Shown here in pieces: positions 12,984-21,247 of a DNA stretch of 21,282 nt (the first letter of the stretch is position 1; each line of letters opens with the position of its first letter). The notes under the pieces were generated by a model that worked only from the letters and a program-made list of their open reading frames with translations, ran no database searches and was not told the DNA's origin. Origin of the DNA: DASTQL01 sp035761805 (GTDB lineage: Bacteria > Actinomycetota > Actinomycetes > Jiangellales > Jiangellaceae); assembly GCA_035761805.1 (NCBI GenBank), contig DASTQL010000085.1, forward strand, positions 1 to 21,282, given 5' to 3'. A program made the position numbers and the translations under genes.

Positions 12984-15367
12984 GTGAACGCCAGGTCCGT
13001 ACGGGCGGGGCGTCCTTGCATGGCCAGCCACACCTGGGCGGGCGTGAGCGGCATGTCGGCGTGCCGCACGCCGTAGGGCTCCAAGGCGTCGACGACTGCG
13101 TTGACGATGGCGGCCGGCGAGCCCACGGTGGCCGACTCACCGACCCCCTTGCACCCCAGCGGGTGGTGCGGCGAGGGCGTCACGGTCTGCCCGGTCTCCC
13201 AGGACGGGCACTCCAGCGCCGTCGGCAGCAGGTAGTCCATGAACGACGCGCCCAGGTGGTTGCCTACCTCGTCGAAGGCCATGGCCTGCATGAGCGCCAT
13301 CCCGACGCCGTCGGCCAGGCCGCCGTGGATCTGCCCCTCCACGATCATCGGGTTGATCCGGGGGCCGCAGTCGTCGACCGCCACGAACCGCCGCACCTTC
13401 ACCTCGCCGGTGCCGGGGTCCACGTCGACGACGCAGACGTACGCCCCGAAGGGGTAGGTGAGGTTGGGCGGGTTGTAGACGGCGGAGGCGTCCAGGTGCC
13501 CCTCGACCCCCTCGGGGAGCTCGAGGTTGCCGTGCGACAGGAAGGCGACCTCCTGGATCGTCTTCCCCTGCTCCGGGTCGCCCCGGACGAACCACCGCCC
13601 GTGCTCCCACTCGAGGTCGTCGACCGAGCACTCGAGCGCGGCGGCCGCGATCACCCGGGCCTTGTCCCGGATCCGCCGGGACACGACCGCGGCCGCGGCG
13701 CCGGACACCGGCGTGGACCGCGAGCCGTAGGTGCCCAGCCCGAACGGTGTGTTGTCGGTGTCGCCGTGGATGACCTCGACGTCCTCGGGCGGCAGGCCCA
13801 GCTCCTGCGCCACGATCTGGGCGAACGTCGTCTCGTGGCCCTGGCCCTGGCTCTGGACCGACAGCCGGAGCTGGGCCTTGCCCGTCGGGTGGACGCGCAG
13901 CTCGCAGCCGTCGGCCATGCCCAGGCCGAGGATGTCCATGTGCTTGCGGGGGCCGGCTCCGACGCCCTCGGTGAAGAAGCTGACCCCGACGCCCATCAGC
14001 TCGCCGCGCGCACGCTTCTCCGCCTGCTCCGCCAGGAGGGCGTCGTACCCGGCCATGTCCAGCGCCATCTGCAGGGCGCGAGGGTAGTCGCCGGAGTCGT
14101 ACTCCCAGCCGGTCTTGGAGGTGTAGGGGAACTGCTCGGGGCGGAGGAGGTTCTTCATGCGCAGCTCGGCGGGATCCATGCCCAGCTCGTCGGCGAGGAC
14201 GTCCACGATGCGCTCGACGAGGTAGACGGCCTCGGTGACCCGGAACGAGCAGGCATAGGCGACCCCGCCCGGAGCCTTGTTGGTGTAGACGCCCGTGACC
14301 TGGCAGTGCGCCGCCCGCAGGTCGTACGAGCCGGTGAAGATGTGGAAGAAGCCGGCCGGGAACTTGGTCGGCTGGGCGGTGCCGTTGAACGCGCCGTGGT
14401 CGGCGAGGACCTTGACGCGCAGGCCGAGGATGGTGCCGTCGCGGGTGGCCGCGATCTCGCCGTGCATGTGGTAGTCGCGGGCGAACGCCGTCGAGGTGAG
14501 GTTCTCCTGGCGGTCCTCCACCCACTTGACCGGCTTGCCGGTGACGATCGAGCCGACGACGGCCAGCACGTAGCCGGGGTAGATGCCGACCTTGCCGCCG
14601 AAGCCGCCGCCGATGTCCGGTGAGATGATCCTGATCTTGTGTTCCGGGATGCCGGCCACCAGTGCGTAGACGGTCCGGTGCGCGTGCGGCGCCTGGTTGG
14701 TAGACCAGACGGTGAGCTTGCCGGTCACCGGGTCCATGTGCGCGACGGTGCCGCAGGTCTCGATCGATGCCGGGTGCACCCGTGGATACAGCATGTCCTG
14801 CGCGACGACGACCTCGGCTCCGGCGAACACCTCATCGGTGAGGGCACGGTCACCGGCCTCCCAGTCGAAGATGTGGTTGTCGGTCTTGCCCTCGATGTCG
14901 TCTCGGATGACCGGTGCACCGGGGTCCAGCGCCTTCCGCGCATCCACGACCGGATCGAGCGGCTCGTAGTCGACGTCGATGAGCTCGAGCGCGTCGCGCG
15001 CGGAGTAGCGGTCCTCGGCGACGACGAAGGCGACCTCCTGACCCTGGAACCGCACCTTGTCGGTGGCCAGCACCGCTTGGACGTCCTGCGACAGCGTGGG
15101 CATCCACGCGAGGTTGAGCGTCTCCAGGGTCGCGCCGGTGATGACGGCCTTGACCTTGGGGTGCGCCTCCGCCTGGGACGTGTCGATCGAGCGGATCCGG
15201 GCGTGGGCCTGTGGGCTGCGCAGGATCGCGCCATGGAGCATCCCTGGCAGGACGACGTCGTCGACGTAGGTCCCGCGGCCGCGGACGAACCGCACGTCCT
15301 CCTTGCGCAGCATCCGGCCGAACCCCATCGGGTTGCCGGCGGGGCTGCGGTGTTCGGTCGTGGTCAT
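12980..15367 (-). CDS. coxL: aerobic carbon monoxide dehydrogenase large subunit, form I
   Basis: The 795-residue product is the Mo-Cu catalytic subunit that oxidises CO with water to CO2, passing electrons to CoxS and CoxM on the inner face of the membrane. The diagnostic active-site loop AYACSFR is at 370-376, and Cys373 is the expected copper ligand. Other family marks are GKVGIYPGY (258-266), SVQSQGQGHETTFAQI (503-518), DNTPFGLGTYGSRSTP (538-553) and GCKGVGESATVGSP (738-751) with the catalytic Glu744. The length is close to the about 809 residues of the Oligotropha enzyme. The ATG at 15367 overlaps the coxS stop by four bases and has the strong RBS GAGGAGG with 7-base spacing. No frameshift or missing motif is seen. 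Confidence 0.97.
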   Translation of the reverse strand: MTTTEHRSPAGNPMGFGRMLRKEDVRFVRGRGTYVDDVVLPGMLHGAILRSPQAHARIRSIDTSQAEAHPKVKAVITGATLETLNLAWMPTLSQDVQAVLATDKVRFQGQEVAFVVAEDRYSARDALELIDVDYEPLDPVVDARKALDPGAPVIRDDIEGKTDNHIFDWEAGDRALTDEVFAGAEVVVAQDMLYPRVHPASIETCGTVAHMDPVTGKLTVWSTNQAPHAHRTVYALVAGIPEHKIRIISPDIGGGFGGKVGIYPGYVLAVVGSIVTGKPVKWVEDRQENLTSTAFARDYHMHGEIAATRDGTILGLRVKVLADHGAFNGTAQPTKFPAGFFHIFTGSYDLRAAHCQVTGVYTNKAPGGVAYACSFRVTEAVYLVERIVDVLADELGMDPAELRMKNLLRPEQFPYTSKTGWEYDSGDYPRALQMALDMAGYDALLAEQAEKRARGELMGVGVSFFTEGVGAGPRKHMDILGLGMADGCELRVHPTGKAQLRLSVQSQGQGHETTFAQIVAQELGLPPEDVEVIHGDTDNTPFGLGTYGSRSTPVSGAAAAVVSRRIRDKARVIAAAALECSVDDLEWEHGRWFVRGDPEQGKTIQEVAFLSHGNLELPEGVEGHLDASAVYNPPNLTYPFGAYVCVVDVDPGTGEVKVRRFVAVDDCGPRINPMIVEGQIHGGLADGVGMALMQAMAFDEVGNHLGASFMDYLLPTALECPSWETGQTVTPSPHHPLGCKGVGESATVGSPAAIVNAVVDALEPYGVRHADMPLTPAQVWLAMQGRPARTDLAFT

Positions 15368-15885
15368 GCCTGCACCTCCTCGACCTGGTCGCCGACTGCG
15401 ACCTCGTCGTCGGCTGTACCAGCGCCGCGGGGATGCTCGGCGGCCCAGCGCACCGCCCGCACGATGTCCTCGTAGCCGGTGCACCGGCAGATGTTGCCGG
15501 AGATCGCGTCGCGAATGGTCGCTTCGTCGGGGTCGGGCTCACGGTCGAGCAGCCATCTGGCGGTGAGCATCATCCCGGGGGTGCAGAAGCCGCACTGCAG
15601 CCCGTGCTCCTGCATGAATCCCTCTTGTACGGGGTCCAGCCTGCCGTCCACCTCGAGACCCTCGACGGTGCGGATCTGATGGCCGCCGGCCATGACGGTG
15701 AGGACCGTGCACGACTTCACCGGCACGCCGTCGATCCAGACGACGCAGGCGCCACAGTTGGAGGTGTCACATCCCCAGTGCGTCCCGGTCAACCGCAGGT
15801 GGTCACGGAGGAAGTGGACGAGCAGCAGCCTGGGCTCGACGTCGGCGCTGACCTCGTCGCCGTTGACGGTCATGGTGACCTGCAT
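15364..15885 (-). CDS. coxS: carbon monoxide dehydrogenase small [2Fe-2S] subunit
   Basis: The 173-residue product carries two [2Fe-2S] clusters that relay electrons from the Mo-Cu site to FAD. The N-terminal plant-ferredoxin-like cluster uses Cys39, Cys44, Cys47 (CDTSNCGAC) and Cys59. The C-terminal helical cluster uses Cys98, Cys101 (CGFC), Cys133 and Cys135 (CRC). The C-terminal extension after about 150 is acidic. Two in-frame ATGs exist. The first (15891) directly abuts the AAGGAGG Shine-Dalgarno sequence (15898-15892) with zero spacing. The second (15885) has ideal 6-base spacing and starts MQVTMTVNG as in the family, so 15885 is chosen. The coxM stop lies 2 bases upstream of this start. 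Confidence 0.95.
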   Translation of the reverse strand: MQVTMTVNGDEVSADVEPRLLLVHFLRDHLRLTGTHWGCDTSNCGACVVWIDGVPVKSCTVLTVMAGGHQIRTVEGLEVDGRLDPVQEGFMQEHGLQCGFCTPGMMLTARWLLDREPDPDEATIRDAISGNICRCTGYEDIVRAVRWAAEHPRGAGTADDEVAVGDQVEEVQA

Positions 15886-15887
15886 GC

Positions 15888-16766
15888 TCATCCTCCTTGG
15901 CCCCGAGCCCGGGCGACCGCCCTGCGCAGGGAGCGCAGGGTGAGCTCGCGGGCGAGGTGTCGCTTGTAGTCGGCCGGTCCGCGCTGGTCGGTCTGCGGGT
16001 TGGAGGCCTCAGCGGCCAGCTCTGCCGCCGCGGTGAGCTCGCCGTCGCCGGCCGACCCGCCGCGCAGCCGCTCCTCCGCCTCCGGGGCGCAGAAGTGCGG
16101 CGCGCCGACGGCGGTGAGCCCGATGCCGACGTCGGTCACCGTGTCGCCGTCGACCTGCACGAACGCACCCGCGGCAGCCACCGGCCAGTCACCCGCCCGG
16201 CGCTCGACCTTGCGGTAGGCGCTCCCCACCCACCCGGCCCGGATCGGGACACGCACCTCGGTGAGGATCTCGGCCGGGCGGCACGCAGTCTCGTACGGCC
16301 CTTGGTGGAACTCGCGTGCCGGCACGCGGCGCGTACCCTCCGCGGAGCGCAGCACCATCTCGGCGCGGAGGGCCGAGCACACGGCGGCGAGGTCCTCGGA
16401 AGGGTCGGCCTGGCACAGGGAGCCCCCGATCGTGCCGCGGTTGCGGACGACCGGGTCGGCGATGACCCGCTCGGCGTCGGCGAAGATGCGGTAGTGCTCG
16501 GCGAGCAGTGGCGACTCGAGCAGGGTGGCGTGGCGGGTCAGCGCACCGATGGCGATTGCGTCGCCGTCGACCCGGACGTAGTCCAGGTCGCGCAGGTCGT
16601 TGATGTCCACGAGCCAGTCCACATAGGCCACCCGCAGCTTGAGCATCGGCAGGAGGCTGTGACCCCCGGCCACGACGCGCGCGTCGGGTCCGTGCCGGTC
16701 GAGCAGCTCCAGGGCGTGCTCCAGGCTGGAGGCTCGGGCGTAGTCGAAGGGTGCGGGAGTCTGCAC
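15888..16766 (-). CDS. coxM: carbon monoxide dehydrogenase medium FAD subunit
   Basis: The 292-residue product is the flavoprotein subunit that takes electrons from CoxS and passes them to the respiratory chain. FAD-binding motifs are VAGGHSLLPMLKLR (32-45) and NRGTIGGSLCQADPSEDL (109-126), typical of CO dehydrogenase medium subunits. A C-terminal CO_deh_flav_C domain follows (about 178-283). Three in-frame GTGs compete (16778, 16772, 16766). The one at 16766 has GGAGG at 5-base spacing and gives VQTPAPFDYARA, matching the family N-terminus; 16778 with GAGG upstream remains possible. It is the first gene of the operon, in the M-S-L order typical of form I clusters. Confidence 0.93.
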   Translation of the reverse strand: MQTPAPFDYARASSLEHALELLDRHGPDARVVAGGHSLLPMLKLRVAYVDWLVDINDLRDLDYVRVDGDAIAIGALTRHATLLESPLLAEHYRIFADAERVIADPVVRNRGTIGGSLCQADPSEDLAAVCSALRAEMVLRSAEGTRRVPAREFHQGPYETACRPAEILTEVRVPIRAGWVGSAYRKVERRAGDWPVAAAGAFVQVDGDTVTDVGIGLTAVGAPHFCAPEAEERLRGGSAGDGELTAAAELAAEASNPQTDQRGPADYKRHLARELTLRSLRRAVARARGQGG

Positions 16767-16961
16767 ATCCACCTCCACGATGGGACCTCGACCGCCGGTG
16801 CACCCCCGCACCGCGATCCTGCTGCCCCCACGCGCCCGTTGTAAAGGTTGTGTTGCGAAGCAGTGACGTGCGGCCAGCGGCATGCCGTACGGGAGTCGGG
16901 CTCGCCGTCGGCCGCGGCGTGCACGGCCGTCGACGCGATGGTGCGGGGCTACCGTGACCGC
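16767..16961. promoter_or_regulatory. divergent promoter region between coxM and nhaA
   Basis: This 195-base gap must hold the cox operon promoter. An AT-rich patch (about 16839-16861) stands out. On the - strand it contains GCAAC, ACAAC and ACAAC within 19 bases, 73-94 bases before coxM, a candidate activator site or promoter core. No textbook -35/-10 pair for coxM could be assigned. A CCGTACGG palindrome is at 16885-16892. Confidence 0.45.
16950..16955 (+). promoter_or_regulatory. candidate -10 box (TACCGT) for leaderless nhaA transcript
   Basis: TACCGT fits TANNNT and is followed 6 bases later by the GTG at 16962. No RBS precedes that start. GTCGAC at 16929-16934 is a possible but closely spaced -35. 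Confidence 0.45.
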
Positions 16962-18365
16962 GTGAGCGACTCGCCGCCTCCCGCCTCGGACCCGATCGAG
17001 GAGGCGAGGACGCACCCTGCCGCGGACCAGTTGTGGCGCGCGGGCCCGATCTGGCTGGCCAGCGACCGGGCGCTGGCGCGCTACGTGGGCCGTCCGGTGG
17101 CCTCGTTCCTGCGTGTCGAGGCAGCCGGCGGGATCATACTCCTCGTCGCCACGGTCGTGGCGCTGGTCTGGGCCAACTCCGCCTGGTCGGACTCCTACGA
17201 GGCGCTCTGGAGCATTCGCGTCGGCGTGACGGTCGGCGACTTCTCGATCGTCGAGGACTTGCGTCACTGGGTCGACGACGGCCTGATGGCGATCTTCTTC
17301 TTCGTCGTCGGTCTCGAGATCAAGTACGAGCTGGTGTCCGGTGAGCTCCGCGACCCGCGAACGGCGGCACTGCCGATCGTCGCCGCCGTGGGCGGCATGG
17401 TCGTCCCTGCCGCTGTCTACCTCGCCTTCAACGCCGGCGGCGAGGGCTCGTCGGGCTGGGGTATCCCGATGGCGACGGACATCGCCTTCGCGCTCGGTGT
17501 CCTGGCCCTGCTCGGCAACCGGGTTCCGTCCGCTGCCCGGCTCTTCATCCTGACCCTGGCGATCGTCGACGACCTCGGGGCGATCGTCGTGATCGCCGCC
17601 TTCTACACGTCCGACCTGTCCGTGGAATGGCTCGCGGTCGCGGGCGTGCTGCTGCTCGCGGTGCTGGCTTTGCGACGGCTCAGGGTGTGGGCGCCGTCAC
17701 TCTACCTCGCCTTCGGCGTCGCGGTGTGGGTGGCGACCTACCAGTCCGGCGTCCACGCGACGATCGCGGGCGTGGCCATGGGATTGCTCGCCCCTGCCCG
17801 GCCACTGCTGGACCATGACACCGCCCGCCGGATCCTCCGCGAGCGCGTCCCCGACGAGTTCGACGCCGTGGCGCTGCGCCGCGTCCGCTTCCTGCTCCGC
17901 GAGAGCGTGTCGGTGGCCGAGCGGCTCGGAAACACGCTGCACCCGTGGAGCAGCTACGTCGTGCTGCCCATCTTCGCGCTGGCCAACGCCGGGATCGACC
18001 TGCGGGGCGGGGTCCTGGGCGATGCGCTCAGCGCCCCCGTGACCGCCGGCGTGTTCTTCGGCCTGGTGGTGGGCAAGACCGTCGGCGTCGGCGCCGCGTC
18101 CTGGCTGGTCGTCCGTCTGGGCATCGCGCGGGTGCCCAACGGCATCGGTCGGCTCACCATGACGGGTCTGGCCATGGTGGCCGGGATCGGCTTCACGGTG
18201 TCGCTGTTCATCACCGGGCTCGCGTTCGACACTGGTGACGACCTCGCCGACGACGCCAAGGTGGGCGTTCTCGCGGGCTCGCTCGTGGCGGCGATCCTGG
18301 CCGCTCTGGTGCTCGTCGCGGACAGCCGGAGGAGAGCGCGTCGGCGGGCGACCCGCGTCCCGTAG
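16962..18365 (+). CDS. nhaA: Na+/H+ antiporter NhaA
   Basis: The 467-residue product is a multi-spanning membrane protein that exchanges sodium for protons for salt and pH homeostasis. It has about twelve hydrophobic segments. Recognisable NhaA parts are FLRVEAAGGIILL (49-61), HWVDDGLMAIFFFVVGLEIK (102-121), ATDIAFALGVLALLG (171-185), which holds the Asp equivalent to E. coli Asp133, and LTLAIVDDLGAIVVIA (198-213) with the transport pair Asp203/Asp204. Later come PIFALANAGI and TGLAMVAGIGFTVSLF. The N-terminal about 35 residues are a soluble extension and the C-terminus is arginine-rich. The GTG at 16962 is chosen because of the -10-like TACCGT directly upstream; an in-frame region further upstream has no start support. 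Confidence 0.94.
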   Translation: MSDSPPPASDPIEEARTHPAADQLWRAGPIWLASDRALARYVGRPVASFLRVEAAGGIILLVATVVALVWANSAWSDSYEALWSIRVGVTVGDFSIVEDLRHWVDDGLMAIFFFVVGLEIKYELVSGELRDPRTAALPIVAAVGGMVVPAAVYLAFNAGGEGSSGWGIPMATDIAFALGVLALLGNRVPSAARLFILTLAIVDDLGAIVVIAAFYTSDLSVEWLAVAGVLLLAVLALRRLRVWAPSLYLAFGVAVWVATYQSGVHATIAGVAMGLLAPARPLLDHDTARRILRERVPDEFDAVALRRVRFLLRESVSVAERLGNTLHPWSSYVVLPIFALANAGIDLRGGVLGDALSAPVTAGVFFGLVVGKTVGVGAASWLVVRLGIARVPNGIGRLTMTGLAMVAGIGFTVSLFITGLAFDTGDDLADDAKVGVLAGSLVAAILAALVLVADSRRRARRRATRVP

Positions 18366-18693
18366 ACGACGATCGGCGTGACGGACCACATCCACCAGTT
18401 CTCGACGAATCCGGGGTAGGCACAGCCCAATCGCCATGACCTCCGGCGGGGGGCACAGCGCTCCTTGTCTGTGCTTCGGTCGGTTGCCGTCATCTCCGGC
18501 GACTCGACCGAAGTCGGCGTGCTCACGGGGCCGGCTCCGCGACGATTTCCTGGCTGCGGAGCGACTGGGGCGCTCCCGTCGGCGCTCGGCTGGCAACCGA
18601 AGGCAACACGTTACCCGGGAGGCCCCGAAGGCCGTGTACTCGGTTCAGTCAGCTGCGCCGGCCGCTGACCCGTCGTCGATCCAGGAGTCTGTC
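18366..18693. other. intergenic region with a long inverted repeat
   Basis: No convincing gene is seen between nhaA and the HAD gene. The main structure is a 9-bp perfect inverted repeat at 18474-18513 (entered separately). Near 18590-18607 there is a GGCAAC...GGCAAC direct repeat that could be a regulator site for the sugar-related genes. An open + frame starts at 18436 and is continuous with the HAD gene, but its first 86 codons are unlike any domain and lack an RBS. Confidence 0.5.
18474..18513 (+). terminator. inverted repeat downstream of nhaA
   Basis: CTTCGGTCG (18474-18482) pairs perfectly with CGACCGAAG (18505-18513). Within the 22-base loop, GCCG and CGGC can pair again, giving a two-tier hairpin. 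It starts 109 bases after nhaA and ends 180 bases before the HAD gene. There is no U-tract, so it may be a GC-type terminator, an RNA structure or a binding site. Confidence 0.45.
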
Positions 18694-19611
18694 GTGAGCG
18701 CACCCCCGACCGATGCCCCCTTCCCCCCGGCCGCGCAGGTGCTCGTCGACTTCGTGCCGCGGAAGGGGTTCTTCGTCGGCATCGACTCCGACGGGTGCGC
18801 CTTCGACGCGATGGAGATCAAGCACAAGGAGTGCTTCATCCCCAACACGATCAAGCACTGGAACCTGCAGCCGGTCTCGAGCCCGGGAGACGGCGGAGTT
18901 CGTCAACCTGTACTCCACGAGCCGCGGTCTGAACCGCTGGATCGCGCTGGTCCGTGTGTTCGACCTCCTCGCCCAGCGCCCGGAGGTCGCCGCCCGCGGG
19001 TGAGCGTCCCGACTGGCGACCGGATCAAGGAGTTCATCGCCTCCGGGTACCCGCTGAGCGCCGCCGGCCTCGAGAAGTACGCGGCCGGACACCCGGATCC
19101 GGAGCTGGACACGGCCCTGGCGTGGACTGCCGGCGTCGACGCCGCGATCGAGGACATGGTCAAGGGCGTGCCGCCGTTCCCGCGGGTCAAGGACAGCCTG
19201 GTCGCGATGCACGATCAGGTCGATCTGATGGTCGTCTCGGCCACCCCGTTCGACGCGCTGGCTCGGGAGTGGTCCGAGCACGGCCTGGCCCCCTACATGG
19301 ACGTCATCGCCGGACAGGAGATGGGCACGAAGGCCCAGCACATCCAGTACGCAGCCAAGGGCAAGTACGACGACGACCGGATCCTGCTCATCGGAGACGC
19401 CCCGGGGGACCGTGACTCCGCCGACGCGACCGGCGTTCGCTACTACCCGATCAACCCGGGCCACGAGGCGGAGTCCTGGGAGCGTTTCCACGACGAGGCG
19501 CTCGCCCGCTTCCTGGAGGGCAGCTACGCCGGTGAGTACGAGGCGGCGCTGATCGCGGAGTTCGAGGCCCTGCTGCCCGACACCCCGCCGTGGCAGACGC
19601 AGACCCCCTGA
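18694..19611 (+). pseudogene. HAD-family hydrolase with two compensating frameshifts
   Basis: The gene encodes a HAD-superfamily phosphatase-like protein of about 305 residues. Motif I is VGIDSDGCAFDAME with Asp31 and Asp33, motif II lies in VVSATPFD, and motif IV is LLIGDAPGDRDSAD. The start GTG has AGGAG at 6-base spacing. In the middle, the conserved stretch ETAEFVNLYSTSRGLNRWIA and ALVRVFDLLAQRPEVAARG is read only in another frame. The shift begins near 18876-18882, where about 5 bases of a KYAR-like codon run appear lost. It ends near 18998-19001, where one G of a G-run appears lost, placing TGA after AARG. The net loss of 6 bases restores the frame, so a full-length open frame remains with about 40 scrambled residues. 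It is either a decaying gene or has sequencing errors. The substrate is unknown; the GH3 gene 48 bases downstream suggests amino-sugar metabolism. Confidence 0.75.
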
Positions 19612-19659
19612 CCCGATCCGCCTCCGAGGTCGACGAGATCCGCGAAGGAGCACACACCC

Positions 19660-21238
19660 ATGGGAACGCTGGTCGATCTTCGCGCCACCCCCTACGACCT
19701 GTCCGACGACCAGCTCGCGTGGGTCGAGGACACCCTGGCCGGCATGACCGACGAGGAGAAGGTCGGCCAGGTGTTCGTGAACCTCTTCCACTTCGGTGCC
19801 GACATGTTCAGCGGCAACACGTTGAGCAACGCCGAGACTCCGACGGCACCTACATCGCCTCAGGCGCCCAGAGCGAGGCCAGCGGCGACGCTGCGGTGGC
19901 GTACGACGCCGGGCTGGTGTCCGCACGCGAGGCGACCACGCTGGGCGTCAACGTCAACTTCGATCCCTGCGTCGACATCCTGTTCAACTGGCGCAACACG
20001 ATCGTGAACACCCGCGCATACGGCACCGACGCCGACACCGTGATCCGGTACACGAGCGCCTACATCGAGGGCCTGCGCGCCGAACGCGACATCGTCTCGT
20101 GCATCAAGCACTTCCCCGGCGACGGCGTCGAGGAGCGCGACCAGCACCTCGTCCTGGGCGTCAACGAGCTGTCCCGGACGAGTGGGACGACTCCTTCGGT
20201 CGGGTCTACCGCACGCACATCGACAACGGCGTCGAGATGATCATGGCCGGGCACATCGCCCTGCCCGAGTACCAGAAGCAGCTCGACTCGGCGCTGACCG
20301 ACACCGACATCCTCCCCGCCACCCTGGCACCCGAGCTGCTCCAGGGCCTGCTCAAAGGCCGGCTCGGGTTCAACGGCGTCGTGATCACCGACGCCAGCCA
20401 CATGCTCGGCATGACCTCGGCCATGCGCCGCGAGGACTACGTGCCACGCGCGATCGCCGCCGGGTGCGACATGTTCCTGTTCTTCAACGACATCGACGAG
20501 GACTACGGGTTCATGCTCAAGGGCCTCCGTGACGGCGTCATCACCGCCGAGCGGATGGACGACGCCGTCCGCCGAGTCCTCGGCCTCAAGGCGAAGCTGA
20601 ACCTGCACGTGAAGGCCGCGGACGGGTCGCTGCAGAAGGCTCCGGAAGAGCTGGCGGTCGTCGGGTGCGAGGAGCACCTGCAGATGCGTGCCGACGCGGC
20701 GGACAAGGGCATCACCCTGGTCAAGGACACGCTCGACCAGCTGCCGCTCGGCCCGGAGAAGCACCGCCGCATCCGGCTCTACTACCTGTCCGGTGAGGTC
20801 GGCGGGATCTACGAGGCCGGTTCGGCCACCCTCGACGGGTTCGTCGCCGAGCTCGAGAGGCGCGGGTTCGAGGTCACGGTCAACGACGGGAACACCCGCG
20901 TCAAGGGCCCGACGCTGACGTACCGCAACGACGTCGACGCCGCGCTGATCGTCGCCGACATCGTCGGGTACGGGGCGGAGAAAAACTACCGGATCCGCTG
21001 GAAGCTCGCGATGAGCAACGAGTGCCCCTGGTACGTGTGGGAGGTCCCCACGTTCATGGCCTCGCTGAACTACACGACCCACCTGCACGACGCGACCATG
21101 GTCAAGTGCCTGGTCAACGCCTACCACAACAACCCCGAGACCATCCGGCAGGTCGTCGACAAGCTCATGGGCCGCTCCGAGTTCAAGGGGAAGCCCAACG
21201 ACCTGGTATGGGCCGACAAGTGGCAGGCGCGCCTGTGA
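19660..21238 (+). pseudogene. GH3-family beta-N-acetylhexosaminidase, broken by internal deletion and frameshift
   Basis: Three frames together spell a GH3 glycosidase of the beta-N-acetylhexosaminidase type. The first runs from the ATG at 19660 (RBS GAAGGAG at 19644-19650) to about 19838 and ends in FSGNTLSNAE. The second runs from about 19836 to 20175, starting DSDGTYIASGAQ and containing the catalytic-loop motif KHFPGDGVEERDQH. The third runs from about 20176 to the TGA at 21238, with DEWDDSFGRVYRTHID, the nucleophile region GVVITDASHMLGM and the C-terminal domain. At the first join about 50 residues expected before the DGTY motif are missing, consistent with a deletion of about 150 bases. 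At the second, one C appears missing in ctgtcccgg, where CTG TCC CCG GAC GAG TGG would restore LSPDEW. As written no functional enzyme can be made from one frame. Confidence 0.8.
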
Positions 21239-21247
21239 CGGCTCGGG

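Noticed and set aside
13016..14623. Long + strand open frame opposite coxL.
   Set aside because: It is the antisense of an intact, highly conserved coxL; its composition (His/Val/Gly/Arg-rich) is typical of high-GC shadow frames.
18366..18430. Short - strand protein-like stretch reading FVENWWMWSVTPIVVYG.
   Set aside because: It is under 25 residues in a frame dominated by nhaA antisense, with no start or RBS, and probably arises by chance.
18436..18693. N-terminal extension of the HAD reading frame.
   Set aside because: It has no ribosome-binding site and an arginine/serine-rich sequence without domain character; the GTG at 18694 has a good RBS and begins the family-like protein.
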